NCBI GenBank assembly: GCA_005777235.1
Contig: SXND01000242.1
Span: 1-38,709, forward strand
Direction of reading: 5' to 3'
DNA from: Pseudomonadota bacterium
GTDB taxonomy: Bacteria; Tectomicrobia; Entotheonellia; Entotheonellales; Entotheonellaceae
DNA: 38,709 nt
Shown: positions 8,072 through 16,586 of the stretch, piece after piece
Layout of the letters: each line of letters starts with the position of its first letter
Numbering within the stretch: position 1 is the stretch's first letter
Position numbers and translations under genes: made by a program
Notes under the pieces: generated by a model
The model's input: only the letters and a program-made list of their open reading frames with translations
Databases searched by the model: none
Told to the model about the DNA's origin: nothing

Positions 8072-9238
8072 GTGGATCTGGCCCTGTCCGCAGAACAACA
8101 GATGATTGTGGAGATGGTGCGACAGTTCGTGCGTACGGAAATCGTGCCACTGGAGGAACATCTTGACCCTGATGCCGATGAGCTGCCCCCAAAGGACTAT
8201 CACCGGCTGATGGCGCAAACCAAGAGCATGGGTCTTTATGGTCTCGATACGCCGCCAGAGTACGGTGGCCCCGCTATTGATCTGGTGACGCGCTCGCTCA
8301 TTGCCATCGAGTGCAGCCAGCATCGCGCCGGGCTGTATGCCCCGTGTTACTACGTCTTTGGCGGCGCCCGCCAGGCGCAGCTCTTTGAAGCCACCGAGAG
8401 CCAGAAAACCAAGTATCTCTACCCCATGTTACAAGGGGAGAAAAAGGTCTTCTTTGGCTTATCTGAACCTTCGGGGGGCAGTGACCCAGCCCGGGCCATC
8501 CAGACACGCGCCGTGCGCGATGGCGATGACTGGGTGCTCAACGGCAGTAAACTGTGGATCAGTGGGGCGGACCGCGCCGACTACGGCCTGATCTTTGCCC
8601 GCACCGGGCCAGACAAAGGCCGCGCCGGCGTCACCTGTTTCATCGTCGAAACCGCCTGGCCAGGATTTAACGTGCGGCGTATCGTCCATACACTGCGCTC
8701 GGCCAAATACGCCACAGAAATCCAACTCGAAGACCTGCGCGTGCCGCATGAGAACATTTTGGGCACTATCGGTGGCGGCTTTGCCATCGCCAATGACCGG
8801 CTGTCACGCCAGCGCATCCCCTACGCCGCGGAATGCCTCGGCGTCGCGGTCAAGGCGCATGAGATGGCCGTGGCGTATGCCAAAATCCGCGAAACCTTTG
8901 GTGCCCCGTTGGCCTCGCGCCAGGGCATTCAATGGATGCTGGTGGATAACGAGATCGACATTCGGACGGCCCGCTGGCTCATCCTCGATGCTGCGGCCAA
9001 AGCCGACCGGGGCGAGCCCTTCCGCACGGAATCCGCTATGGCCAAACTGGTGTCGGCCGAAGCCAGTGGGCGCGTGGTGGACCGTGCGATGCAAATCCAT
9101 GGTGGTTTAGGGGTGGCGAAAGATTTGCCGCTCGAACGCTGGTATCGGGAGATCCGCATTCGGCGCATCGGCGAAGGGCCGAGTGAAGTGCAACGTCACG
9201 TGATTGCGCGCGATATTCTTGGCGCGAGCCTACGGTGA
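8072..9238 (+). CDS. Acyl-CoA dehydrogenase family protein
   Basis: A 388-residue FAD-dependent acyl-CoA dehydrogenase introducing an alpha,beta double bond into an acyl-CoA and passing electrons to ETF. Visible hallmarks are FFGLSEPSGGSDPA (flavin and substrate site), WVLNGSKLWISGA, RQGIQWMLVD, the IHGGLGVAKD segment, and GEGPSEVQR, where the Glu aligns with the catalytic base of short-chain members (YEGTSEIQR). The start is taken as GTG 8072, five bases after GGGAGG at 8061-8066; an in-frame GTG at 8066 lies inside that site. It overlaps the next reading frame closely and is probably coupled to the CoA-transferase. The substrate is unknown. Confidence 0.93.
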   Translation: MDLALSAEQQMIVEMVRQFVRTEIVPLEEHLDPDADELPPKDYHRLMAQTKSMGLYGLDTPPEYGGPAIDLVTRSLIAIECSQHRAGLYAPCYYVFGGARQAQLFEATESQKTKYLYPMLQGEKKVFFGLSEPSGGSDPARAIQTRAVRDGDDWVLNGSKLWISGADRADYGLIFARTGPDKGRAGVTCFIVETAWPGFNVRRIVHTLRSAKYATEIQLEDLRVPHENILGTIGGGFAIANDRLSRQRIPYAAECLGVAVKAHEMAVAYAKIRETFGAPLASRQGIQWMLVDNEIDIRTARWLILDAAAKADRGEPFRTESAMAKLVSAEASGRVVDRAMQIHGGLGVAKDLPLERWYREIRIRRIGEGPSEVQRHVIARDILGASLR

Positions 9239-9249
9239 GGACAGACACC

Positions 9250-10455
9250 ATGGAACAAGCCTTAAGCGACATTACGGTGCTCGACCTCGGCCAAGTGATT
9301 GCTATGCCCTTCTGCACCATGCTGCTGGCGGACATGGGCGCCAGGGTCATCAAGGTCGAATCCCGCGAGCAAGCCGCTGAGCGTGTGTCACTCGGCATCA
9401 AGCGCGTGCGCAACGGTGTGGAAGAGCGCGTGCCGGTGTCGCAATACCGTGACCGCAACAAGCAGGCCATCACGCTCAATTTGAAGACTGCGGAAGGCGT
9501 GGCCCTGTTTAAGGAGCTGGTGCAGCATGTTGATGTGGTGGCAGAAAATTTTAGCGTCGGGACGATGGCGCGTCTGGGCCTGGACTACCCGGTGTTGCAG
9601 GCCGTGAACCCGCGCCTGATTTACGCCGCTATTACCGCCTTTGGCCAGTACGGCCCTTATGCCCCGCAACGTGGCTACGACATCCTGGCGCAAGCCATCA
9701 GCGGCTACATGAGTATTACGGGCTTCCCCGACCAGCCCCCCACACGCTCGGGGCAGTCGATCTCCGATTACTACACCGGCATGCTGTGCGCGTTCAGTAT
9801 TCTGTCCGCCCTGCACTACCGGGACCGCACGGGCACAGGGCAATACATTGACCTCGCCCTGCTGGACAGCCTGGTCATGGCGCTGGACAACCTGGGCGAG
9901 CGCTATACCGTGGGCGGCGAGGTGTTGACCCGCGCCGGCAACGTGTCGTTTGGCGGCTCTACCTCCGGGGTCTATGGCGTGACGGATGGCTACGTCGCGA
10001 TTGGTGCGGGGAGCAGTGATCTGGTGTGGCGCCGCTTTTGCCAGACGATTGGCGAGCCCGCCTACGCGCATGATCCGCGCTACGCCACAACTGCGGCGCG
10101 TCGGCAACGCCGTGATGAGATTGCCGCCGTGATCCAATCCTGGACCAGCACACGCACTAAGGCCGAGGCGGTCCAGGCCATGAGTAGCGCTGGCGTGCCC
10201 TGTGCGCCAGTCAACACCATTGATGAGACGGTGGCTGACCCGCAGATCCAGGCCCGCGAGATGTTTGTGGAACTCGATCACCCGACCTATGGTCCAGTGA
10301 AGATCACGGGAACCGCGTTAAAATTGTCAGAAACGCCGGGGCGTGTGCAGCATCTGGCCCCGCTGCCCGGGGCGCACAACGAGGAGATTTTTGTCGGGCT
10401 CCTGGGGCATTCCCGTGATGAGGTGGCACGCTGGGGTGCAGCCGGGGTGGTGTAA
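9250..10455 (+). CDS. Class III CoA-transferase (CaiB/BaiF family)
   Basis: A 401-residue family III CoA-transferase that moves CoA between carboxylic acids. The N-terminal nucleotide/CoA fold reads ITVLDLGQVIAMPFCTMLLADMGARVIKVE, abbreviated here by its two ends LDLGQVIAMPF and LADMGARVIKVE. Further marks are YRDRNKQAITLNLK, FGQYGPYAPQRGYD and the SGQSISDYYTG segment, whose Asp corresponds to the nucleophile of formyl-CoA transferase. The C-terminal RAGVPCAP-type motif is SSAGVPCAPVNTIDE. ATG 9250 is preferred; a GTG at 9235 overlaps the upstream stop. Position between an acyl-CoA dehydrogenase and an amidohydrolase suggests activation of a carboxylic acid for beta-oxidation-like breakdown. 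Confidence 0.93.
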   Translation: MEQALSDITVLDLGQVIAMPFCTMLLADMGARVIKVESREQAAERVSLGIKRVRNGVEERVPVSQYRDRNKQAITLNLKTAEGVALFKELVQHVDVVAENFSVGTMARLGLDYPVLQAVNPRLIYAAITAFGQYGPYAPQRGYDILAQAISGYMSITGFPDQPPTRSGQSISDYYTGMLCAFSILSALHYRDRTGTGQYIDLALLDSLVMALDNLGERYTVGGEVLTRAGNVSFGGSTSGVYGVTDGYVAIGAGSSDLVWRRFCQTIGEPAYAHDPRYATTAARRQRRDEIAAVIQSWTSTRTKAEAVQAMSSAGVPCAPVNTIDETVADPQIQAREMFVELDHPTYGPVKITGTALKLSETPGRVQHLAPLPGAHNEEIFVGLLGHSRDEVARWGAAGVV

Positions 10456-10503
10456 AGATGTGTGGTCAATGGCTGAGTGTGTAGACGCCGAGGGAGGCTG
10501 CTG

Positions 10504-11691
10504 ATGGCTAAGACAACGTTAGAATGGTCACAAGAAGTAGACAAGCGTTTACCGTCACTGGTGGCGCTGCGGCGGGATTTTCATCGCCATCCGGAGCTGA
10601 GTTTTCAAGAGCACCGGACGGCGCAGATCATTGCCGAGCGCCTGCACGCGGCGGGTCTGGAGGTGCGCACCAATGTCGCCGGCACCACCGCGGTGGTCGG
10701 CGTGTTGCATGGCGATAAGCCCGGTCGCACGATTGCCTGGCGGGCAGATATTGATGCACTCCCCCTCACCGAAGTGCTTACCGTGCCGTTTGTCTCCGGC
10801 ACGCCTGGCGTGATGCACGCCTGCGGCCCTGTCGGCCCGACCGCCATTGCCATCACCTTAGCCGAAATCCTCGCCGCGCGCCGGGCAGAAGTAGCCGGCA
10901 CGGCGGTCTTCCTATTCCAACCGGCCGAAGAAGTCTTCGGCGGCGCCAAGCCCATGATCGACGCCGGTGTCCTGAACAATCCCCGCGTCGACGAAATCTA
11001 CGGCCTGCATCTGACCACGCAAAACCGGGTAGGGCACGTGGCGATCCGACCTGGACCGGCGATGGCCTCGGCGGATTTTTTTGATGTGGAGATTCTCGGC
11101 AAAGGCGGCCATGGCGCCTACCCGCATCTCTCCATAGATCCCATCACCGTAGCCGCCAACATCCTGCTGGGTATGCAAAATCTCGTCTCACGCGAGGTCT
11201 CGGCGCAGGAAACCGCGGTGCTCACCGTGGGACAAATCCTCGCCGGCACCAAGCACAACATCCTGCCAGCTACGGCCACGATGCGCGGCTCGCTGCGCAC
11301 CTTCAATCAGACGGTGCGGGAACAAGTGATCGAACGCCTGGGCATGTTTGTCAGTAACATCGCGCAGGCGTATAAGGCCGAGGCCCACATCGCCTTTCAG
11401 GGTGATGGCTGCCCGACGGTGGTGAATCACGCGGCGCACAGCGATTTCGTCAAGCGCTGCGCCCTGGATGAATTAGCGGCAGAGGCCGTCGAGGACGGCG
11501 AGCTGGTCATGGGCAGTGATGACATGAGTCTGTTCCTGCAAGAGCGTCCCGGCTGCTATTTCCGCGTCGGCATTGCCCCCAGTGGTCCACCGCGACCGCA
11601 CCATGCACCGGAGTTTGAGATGCACGAAGGTGGCCTGCCCATCGGCGTGCGCGTTGGGCTCAATGTCATGTTAAGCGCCTTGCAGGGCTAA
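10504..11691 (+). CDS. M20 family amidohydrolase with altered metal site
   Basis: A 395-residue M20D-type amidohydrolase (IAA-amino acid / N-acyl amino acid hydrolase family). Conserved pieces are RRDFHRHPELSFQE, WRADIDALPL, FLFQPAEE (catalytic and metal Glu), YGLHL and HHAPEFE near the C-terminus. The metal-binding loop normally reads HACGHDGHTA; here it is HACGPVGPTA (codons at about 10818-10845), so the His ligand and the flanking Asp and His are lost while the Cys, Glu and other His ligands remain. Activity may be lost or metal use changed. GGGAGG lies seven bases before ATG 10504. It is the fourth gene of the apparent catabolic run and has ten bases to the permease start. Confidence 0.9.
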   Translation: MAKTTLEWSQEVDKRLPSLVALRRDFHRHPELSFQEHRTAQIIAERLHAAGLEVRTNVAGTTAVVGVLHGDKPGRTIAWRADIDALPLTEVLTVPFVSGTPGVMHACGPVGPTAIAITLAEILAARRAEVAGTAVFLFQPAEEVFGGAKPMIDAGVLNNPRVDEIYGLHLTTQNRVGHVAIRPGPAMASADFFDVEILGKGGHGAYPHLSIDPITVAANILLGMQNLVSREVSAQETAVLTVGQILAGTKHNILPATATMRGSLRTFNQTVREQVIERLGMFVSNIAQAYKAEAHIAFQGDGCPTVVNHAAHSDFVKRCALDELAAEAVEDGELVMGSDDMSLFLQERPGCYFRVGIAPSGPPRPHHAPEFEMHEGGLPIGVRVGLNVMLSALQG

Positions 11692-11701
11692 GGACGCAAC
11701 C

Positions 11702-12427
11702 GTGACTCTCGTGGACATCCTGGTGGTTGGTGGGACGGCGTTGAGTTCTTCCCTGCTTGGATCCGTGGCGGGCACGGGTGGCACGCTGGTCCTCTTGCCG
11801 GTGTTAGTGCGCTACTTTGGCATGCAGGATGCCGTGTCCATCGTGACCCTGGCCAACGCCGGCGCCAATCTCAGCCGCACGGTGATGTACTGGCGTGAGG
11901 TGGACCGGCGGGTGGTCGGCTGGTTTACGCTGAGCAGTCTACCGTTGACGGTCCTGGGCACCTGGTTGTTCACGCTGACGGCGCCAGACCTGCTGACGCG
12001 CTTGCTGGGCGCCTTTATGCTCGGCATGGTGCTGTGGCGACGCCTGTATGCTACAGCACCGCGGAAGCGCGACGCCAAGTGGTTTTTGCCTTTGGGGATC
12101 GGCTTTGGCTTTCTGAACGGCCTGGTCCCGAGCGTTGGGCCACTGATGGCCCCTTTCTTCCTTGCCTATGGATTGCTGAAGGGCAGTTACATTGGCACGG
12201 ATGCCTGCATCACGGTGATCATGCAAGTCACCAAGCTGGCGGTGTTCAAGAGTGCCCAGGTGTTGAGCAACGACATCATGTTCTACGGTGCGCTGCTCAT
12301 CCCGCTGATGTTTGTCGGGGCGCTTCTGGGAAAGATCTTGGTGGATCGCCTGCCGGCCTGGGTCTTTGCCCTGATCATTGAACTCACCATTGTGCTGGCG
12401 GGGCTGGATTTCCTCGTGCGGGGCTGA
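11702..12427 (+). CDS. TSUP family permease (TauE/SafE-like)
   Basis: A 241-residue polytopic membrane protein with about eight hydrophobic helices in two similar halves, typical of the TauE/SafE sulfite and organic anion exporter family. The first half opens with LSSSLLGSVAGTGGTLVLLPVL and the second with LGIGFGFLNGLVPSVGPLMAP, the two glycine-rich repeat signatures of the family. The start is GTG 11702, ten bases after the M20 stop, with AAGGA before it. As the last gene of the run it probably exports or imports an anionic substrate or product of the preceding enzymes; which anion is unknown. Confidence 0.88.
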   Translation: MTLVDILVVGGTALSSSLLGSVAGTGGTLVLLPVLVRYFGMQDAVSIVTLANAGANLSRTVMYWREVDRRVVGWFTLSSLPLTVLGTWLFTLTAPDLLTRLLGAFMLGMVLWRRLYATAPRKRDAKWFLPLGIGFGFLNGLVPSVGPLMAPFFLAYGLLKGSYIGTDACITVIMQVTKLAVFKSAQVLSNDIMFYGALLIPLMFVGALLGKILVDRLPAWVFALIIELTIVLAGLDFLVRG

Positions 12428-12472
12428 GGCGCATCTCGTGCCTTAACCGGGCTATTTTGCGAGTTGCTGCCC

Positions 12473-12533
12473 CCTGGGATCGCCGGGCTCCAGCCCGGCT
12501 CCCAAAGCCACGCTGGAGCGTGGCGCTCCCAGG
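12473..12533. repeat. Dispersed palindromic element, copy A
   Basis: Outer arms CCTGGGA (12473-12479) and TCCCAGG (12527-12533) enclose two inner hairpins, GCCGGGCT/AGCCCGGC and GCCACGCT/AGCGTGGC, giving a cloverleaf-like fold. Copy B (23748-23810) shares the ends and the second inner hairpin, and copy C (25921-25979) shares the ends. It lies downstream of the TSUP gene. Confidence 0.75.
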
Positions 12534-12562
12534 ATACGCCTCACCTGCGCTCGGTTGAGGCA

Positions 12563-12787
12563 CTAGGGATCGAAACGCCGCCAGCGCCGCATCTGCCGGA
12601 GCCAGCGCACATAGCGCCAGAAGGCGCGCCGTTGGTGGGGCTGCTTCCAGAAGGCCACCAGGGTACGCCACGTGACCTCAGAGGCCGGAATCCCGGTATA
12701 CGTTTCCAGACGCCAGGCATAATACGCCCACGGCCAGCGCCGTGGGGACCACAGCGGGCGGGGCCGAAACCGCCACAGATGCCACAT
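12563..12787 (-). CDS. Trp/Arg-rich small protein
   Basis: A 74-residue protein that I do not recognise. It opens with an AGGAGG site six bases before the ATG at 12787, the strongest reason to believe it; longer frames on the same strand lack such a site. By my count 11 of 74 residues are Trp and a large share are Arg, with Tyr also frequent (MWHLWRFRPRPLWSPRRW; RRAFWRYVRWLRQMRRW). It looks cationic and amphipathic, with two likely helices after a Pro-rich start, and has no signal peptide. Membrane-surface or nucleic-acid binding, or an antimicrobial-like role, are all possible. It is divergent from the YggT gene 183 bases away. Confidence 0.6.
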   Translation of the reverse strand: MWHLWRFRPRPLWSPRRWPWAYYAWRLETYTGIPASEVTWRTLVAFWKQPHQRRAFWRYVRWLRQMRRWRRFDP

Positions 12788-12970
12788 AGAAACCTCCTGC
12801 TGGATACGCCGCGCCCACCGCCCGCCTCCGCCCCTCCTGCCACGGAGCACGCAGCTGCACCCGAGAGGCTTCTGGACATGACGAGCATTTGTGTTGACAC
12901 CATTGACACCGATGGAGTACAAACACCCCACTCACGCTTGCTGCACCCACTAGATCGAAAGAGACATCGC

Positions 12971-13756
12971 ATGGATGGATTGGTGAACGCTTTACTGGTG
13001 ATGATTATTGATCTCTACATCATCATGCTTTTTGTGCGCCTCTTCACCGTGGAGCGTGAGCGCTATGATAGCATGCTCGGCTTGGTGTTTTCGGCAACAG
13101 ATCCACTGCTGCTGCAGTTACGTCCCATCCTCCCCTGGCGCTCAATGCCGATCACCCTCGGCGTGCTCATCGCGGCCCTGGTAGTGCTGAAGGGCTTCCT
13201 CGGACGTTCGATGCCCCTGGCACTCGGTGGCATGGCGGACACGTTGTTGCAGCTCTATGTATTGATCATTCTCATTACCGCCACCGTACAAGAGTATTAT
13301 CTGAATCCGCTCATTACGCTGGGCCAGCGTCTGGTACGTCCGGTGTATAAGGTTACGAGGCAAGTGGTGTCCCAGCCGAGCGCCGTTTACGTCGTTGCTA
13401 CAGCGCTCTTGGTCGTAGCACACGCGCTGGTGCGACTCGCGCTGCATGAAGCGCTGGGGGGGGCGAACGAGACGTTCATCATCTCGAGCTTACGTTTGAT
13501 AATCAATCTGACGGTGTTCTTTACGTACGTCATTATTATCAACACGCTGTTGTCCTGGGTCAGCCCCGATCCGCTCAACCCCATTGTGCAGCTCCTCACC
13601 CTCATTGCGACGCCGATCATAGACCCCATACGACGTGTGGTGCCCCCATTGGGTGGCGTCCTGGATCTGTCACCGCTGGTGGCGTTGCTCGCGCTGCAAA
13701 TTGGCAACGGCGTGTTACACAGCCTGTTAAGCATGCTGGAGAACAGTCTCACCTGA
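12971..13756 (+). CDS. YggT family membrane protein
   Basis: A 261-residue integral membrane protein made of two YggT-type units. The second unit shows the signature YVIIINTLLSWVSPDPLNPIV and TPIIDPIRRVVPPLGGVLDLSP (given here by its parts). The first unit (VMIIDLYIIMLFVRLF, then SATDPLLLQLRPILP) is more divergent. Members are associated with cell shape, osmotic stress tolerance or cofactor/membrane assembly in different bacteria, so no role can be fixed. ATG 12971 is chosen because the 169 in-frame codons upstream include the palindromic element and have no transmembrane character. The ribosome binding site is weak (AAGAG). Confidence 0.82.
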   Translation: MDGLVNALLVMIIDLYIIMLFVRLFTVERERYDSMLGLVFSATDPLLLQLRPILPWRSMPITLGVLIAALVVLKGFLGRSMPLALGGMADTLLQLYVLIILITATVQEYYLNPLITLGQRLVRPVYKVTRQVVSQPSAVYVVATALLVVAHALVRLALHEALGGANETFIISSLRLIINLTVFFTYVIIINTLLSWVSPDPLNPIVQLLTLIATPIIDPIRRVVPPLGGVLDLSPLVALLALQIGNGVLHSLLSMLENSLT

Positions 13757-13879
13757 AGCCCCATGGGCCTTAAAATCGGACAATGTTTTGTGCCCCATCT
13801 CCTACCTCGCGCCATGCATCTGTCTGGGTTGCCCGTGCAGGCGCCGTGTGGGACGTGCCGACTCAGGAGGCACAGAGGA

Positions 13880-15163
13880 TTATAAGGCGCTAAAACACTC
13901 GGTGCGGACCAGATCCTCAAAAATCTCGCGCCGTGAGATGAGGTAGGGAATTCCCCGGTCAATCCAGACCTGTGGGGCGCGTCCTAGCGAGTTGTAGTTG
14001 GAACTCATGGTATAGCCGTACGCCCCGGCGTCATGGATGAGGACGAGGTCATCAGGGTGCATCGTGGGCAGAAGACGGGGCTGGAGCAACTCCGCGTCAT
14101 CGCGGGTAAACACGTCGCCCGATTCGCAGAGCGGCCCGGCAATGATCGTCGGCTCCGTGGCAGCCTCGGGCGCCGCGTGCCAGACGCTGATCTGATGAAA
14201 GGCGCCGTACATGGCCGGCCGGACCAAATCGCCAAAGCCCGCGTCCACCATGACGAAGGTGTGCCCAGGGCCCTTACTGTTGGCATGGGTGCGTTTCACG
14301 TCCGTCACTCGCGTCACCACGGTAGCCGCGGGGGCCACAAAGTAGCGTCCGGGCTCAATCTCCACCCGAATGGCGCGGCCGGCCTGCTGACTCAAGCGGC
14401 TCTGAGCGGTGCGCAGGAGCTGCCCAAAGGCGTCGAGGTCCACCGTGGGCGCACCGGGGCGATACGGATGCGGAATGCCACCACCGAGATTGACCGCCTG
14501 CGCCTGGGGATAGGCGGCCAGGCACTCGGCAAAAAAATCGACGAGATGTTGCATATTGCTGCTAAACTCCTGTACGGTCGGTCCCGAGCCGATATGCGCA
14601 TGCAGCAAGGTCACCGTCAGGCCATCACGCGTGGCGGCCTCGGCGGCGCGGACGGCGTCATCGTACCAGATACCATGCTTGGAACTTGGGCCACCAGTGT
14701 CGCAACTGTGGACGTGGCCATGGCCAAAGCCTGGATTGATGCGCAGACCCACTGGGCCGTGATACCCGGCGGCAGCCAGTTGGCGCAGCATGGCGGGCGA
14801 GCCGATATTGGGTAACACGCCGTAGGTACGCACGACCTCCAAGGCGTTATCGCGGAACACATCGGTGGTCAGCATCACCTCGGGCTCGGCAGCCTCCAGG
14901 GCATACCCGGCGGCACGGGCCCGTAACACTTCGTTCCCTGAGACGGCGTCAATCCAGATATTCTTGGCCCGCATGCGGGCCAAGACCGGCGCTGCCGAGC
15001 AGGCTTTCATGGCATAGCGCGCTTGAAGTCCCGGCGCCGCGGTGAGGGCGGTAATGGCGTCGATCCGTGCCTGGACGACCGCCGCGTCGTACACGTAAAA
15101 GGGTGTGCCAACACGCTCGGCCAACCAGCGCATATCGACACCTTGCAGGGCATCATCGGCCAT
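13880..15163 (-). CDS. lysA: Diaminopimelate decarboxylase
   Basis: A 427-residue PLP enzyme of the alanine racemase-like fold III that decarboxylates meso-diaminopimelate to lysine. The PLP lysine is K53 in YAMKAC. Other family marks are HAHIGSG (188-194), the glycine loop GGG (227-229), EPGRY (270-274), the CESGD motif with the active-site Cys (346-350), and DAGAYGYTM (378-386). The full length is normal. Related ornithine/arginine-type decarboxylases share this fold, but CESGD and overall spacing favour LysA, possibly a divergent paralogue. The stop is TAA; a 145-base gap separates its start from the divergent PBP4 gene. Confidence 0.85.
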   Translation of the reverse strand: MADDALQGVDMRWLAERVGTPFYVYDAAVVQARIDAITALTAAPGLQARYAMKACSAAPVLARMRAKNIWIDAVSGNEVLRARAAGYALEAAEPEVMLTTDVFRDNALEVVRTYGVLPNIGSPAMLRQLAAAGYHGPVGLRINPGFGHGHVHSCDTGGPSSKHGIWYDDAVRAAEAATRDGLTVTLLHAHIGSGPTVQEFSSNMQHLVDFFAECLAAYPQAQAVNLGGGIPHPYRPGAPTVDLDAFGQLLRTAQSRLSQQAGRAIRVEIEPGRYFVAPAATVVTRVTDVKRTHANSKGPGHTFVMVDAGFGDLVRPAMYGAFHQISVWHAAPEAATEPTIIAGPLCESGDVFTRDDAELLQPRLLPTMHPDDLVLIHDAGAYGYTMSSNYNSLGRAPQVWIDRGIPYLISRREIFEDLVRTECFSAL

Positions 15164-15308
15164 GCGACTGTCTCCTTGGCATACATTATGATGCTGAGAG
15201 AAATAAGGACATCATGGAAGTCACGGTACGTAGAGATACCGTGTTTCCCACAGAAGTGTCAAGCAATGGCACGTGCGAGCGTGCCCAAGCGCTGAGAAGG
15301 AGGGAAGC

Positions 15309-16568
15309 ATGCAGCTCATTACACACCTGCGGGTGAGCATCGTGGGGCTCCTACTGTTGGGGCTGCCCATGACTGGACGTACAGCGGCGGCGCGGCGGCC
15401 TGATCCGGCGGCCCAGAGTGCCGTGGAGCAATATGTGCACGACGTGGCAGCGCTTGGACGCGCCCCAGACTACCACGGGGTGTGGTTACAAGCGGAATCG
15501 GGTGTGCTGGCGGAGCATCAGGGCACGGTGCCTTTACCAGCGGCGTCGCTCACCAAGGTGGCCACCACCCTGGCGGCGTTACAGACCTGGGGACCGACGC
15601 ATCGTTTTGTCACCCTGGTGGATGCCACCGGTCCGATCCAGAACGGCGTGCTCTGGGGCGATCTTGTCGTGCAGGGCGGCAGTGATCCGCTTTTTGTCAT
15701 GGAAGACGCCCTGGCGCTCCGCAAAGCCTTACAGGAACTCGGGCTCAAGCGCGTGACCGGGAAGCTCATCATCAGTGGTCCCTTTTTCATGAACTTTTCC
15801 ATGAGCACCACGCAGTCGGCCAAGTTGCTCAAAGAGGTGTTGTCCCCAACGCCCAAGGCGCGCTCCCGGAAACGGCAGCGCAGTACAACGCCGTCAGAGA
15901 GTGCCGCGCTGAGCATTGCCGGGCCGGTGGAGCTGGTGTCTTTTTGTCCGCCCACACAGATGTCACTTGTGCGGCATCGCTCCCTGCCCGTCTCCACAAT
16001 TCTCAAGCGCATGAACGTGTATAGCAACAATCCCATGGCCAATATGTTTACCGTAGCCCTCGGTGGTCCCATGGCGATGGTCCAACAAGCGGCGCGGGCC
16101 GCGGGCCTGTCTGCAGCCCATCTGCAGTTGAGCAATGGCTCAGGACTGGGCCCAGAAAATCAGCTCTCCGCCCAAACCGTCTGCGCGCTGTTTGCCGCCA
16201 TCCACCGGTTGGTGACGCCTGCGAAGTTGACCGTGGCCGATGTGTTTCCGGTGGCGGGCCTGGATCGTGGCACCATTCGCCGTCGCAATCTCCCTTTTTA
16301 TACCATAGTAAAAACCGGCTCACTACGCCAGGTGGCCACCCTGGCGGGCGTGATCCTCACCCGCACGCATGGACCCGTATGGTTCGCGCTGCTGAATCAA
16401 GGCGAGAATCTGTGGGGATTCCGGACGCAACAAGATGCCTTACTGCAGCATCTCATCGCGCAGTGGGGGGCGGCAGAACCACCGCCAGCGGCTTTCATTC
16501 CTACACACTCAGAGCCCGACAGCGCGCGTAACGACATTCTTGTGCGCACCAAAGCCCACGGCGGCTAA
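15309..16568 (+). CDS. dacB: D-alanyl-D-alanine carboxypeptidase/endopeptidase (PBP4-like, S13)
   Basis: A 419-residue low-molecular-weight penicillin-binding protein trimming peptidoglycan peptides in the periplasm. The N-terminal segment (LRVSIVGLLLLGLPMTG) is a signal peptide. The three catalytic motifs are S80-LT-K83 (ASLTK), S238-N-N240 (YSNNP) and K334-T-G336 (VKTGS). The spacing between the first two motifs is shorter than in E. coli DacB, so part of the PBP4 inserted domains seems reduced, with a basic linker (ARSRKRQR) near 183-190. ATG 15309 follows GAAGGAGGG. The upp gene starts 18 bases after its stop, so the two may share a transcript. Confidence 0.88.
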   Translation: MQLITHLRVSIVGLLLLGLPMTGRTAAARRPDPAAQSAVEQYVHDVAALGRAPDYHGVWLQAESGVLAEHQGTVPLPAASLTKVATTLAALQTWGPTHRFVTLVDATGPIQNGVLWGDLVVQGGSDPLFVMEDALALRKALQELGLKRVTGKLIISGPFFMNFSMSTTQSAKLLKEVLSPTPKARSRKRQRSTTPSESAALSIAGPVELVSFCPPTQMSLVRHRSLPVSTILKRMNVYSNNPMANMFTVALGGPMAMVQQAARAAGLSAAHLQLSNGSGLGPENQLSAQTVCALFAAIHRLVTPAKLTVADVFPVAGLDRGTIRRRNLPFYTIVKTGSLRQVATLAGVILTRTHGPVWFALLNQGENLWGFRTQQDALLQHLIAQWGAAEPPPAAFIPTHSEPDSARNDILVRTKAHGG

Positions 16569-16586
16569 TCGGAAAGGAGCCTCGCC

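Noticed and set aside
12464-12970. Long N-terminal extension of the YggT gene
   Set aside because: It translates the palindromic element and the antisense of the Trp-rich gene; the family begins at the ATG at 12971.
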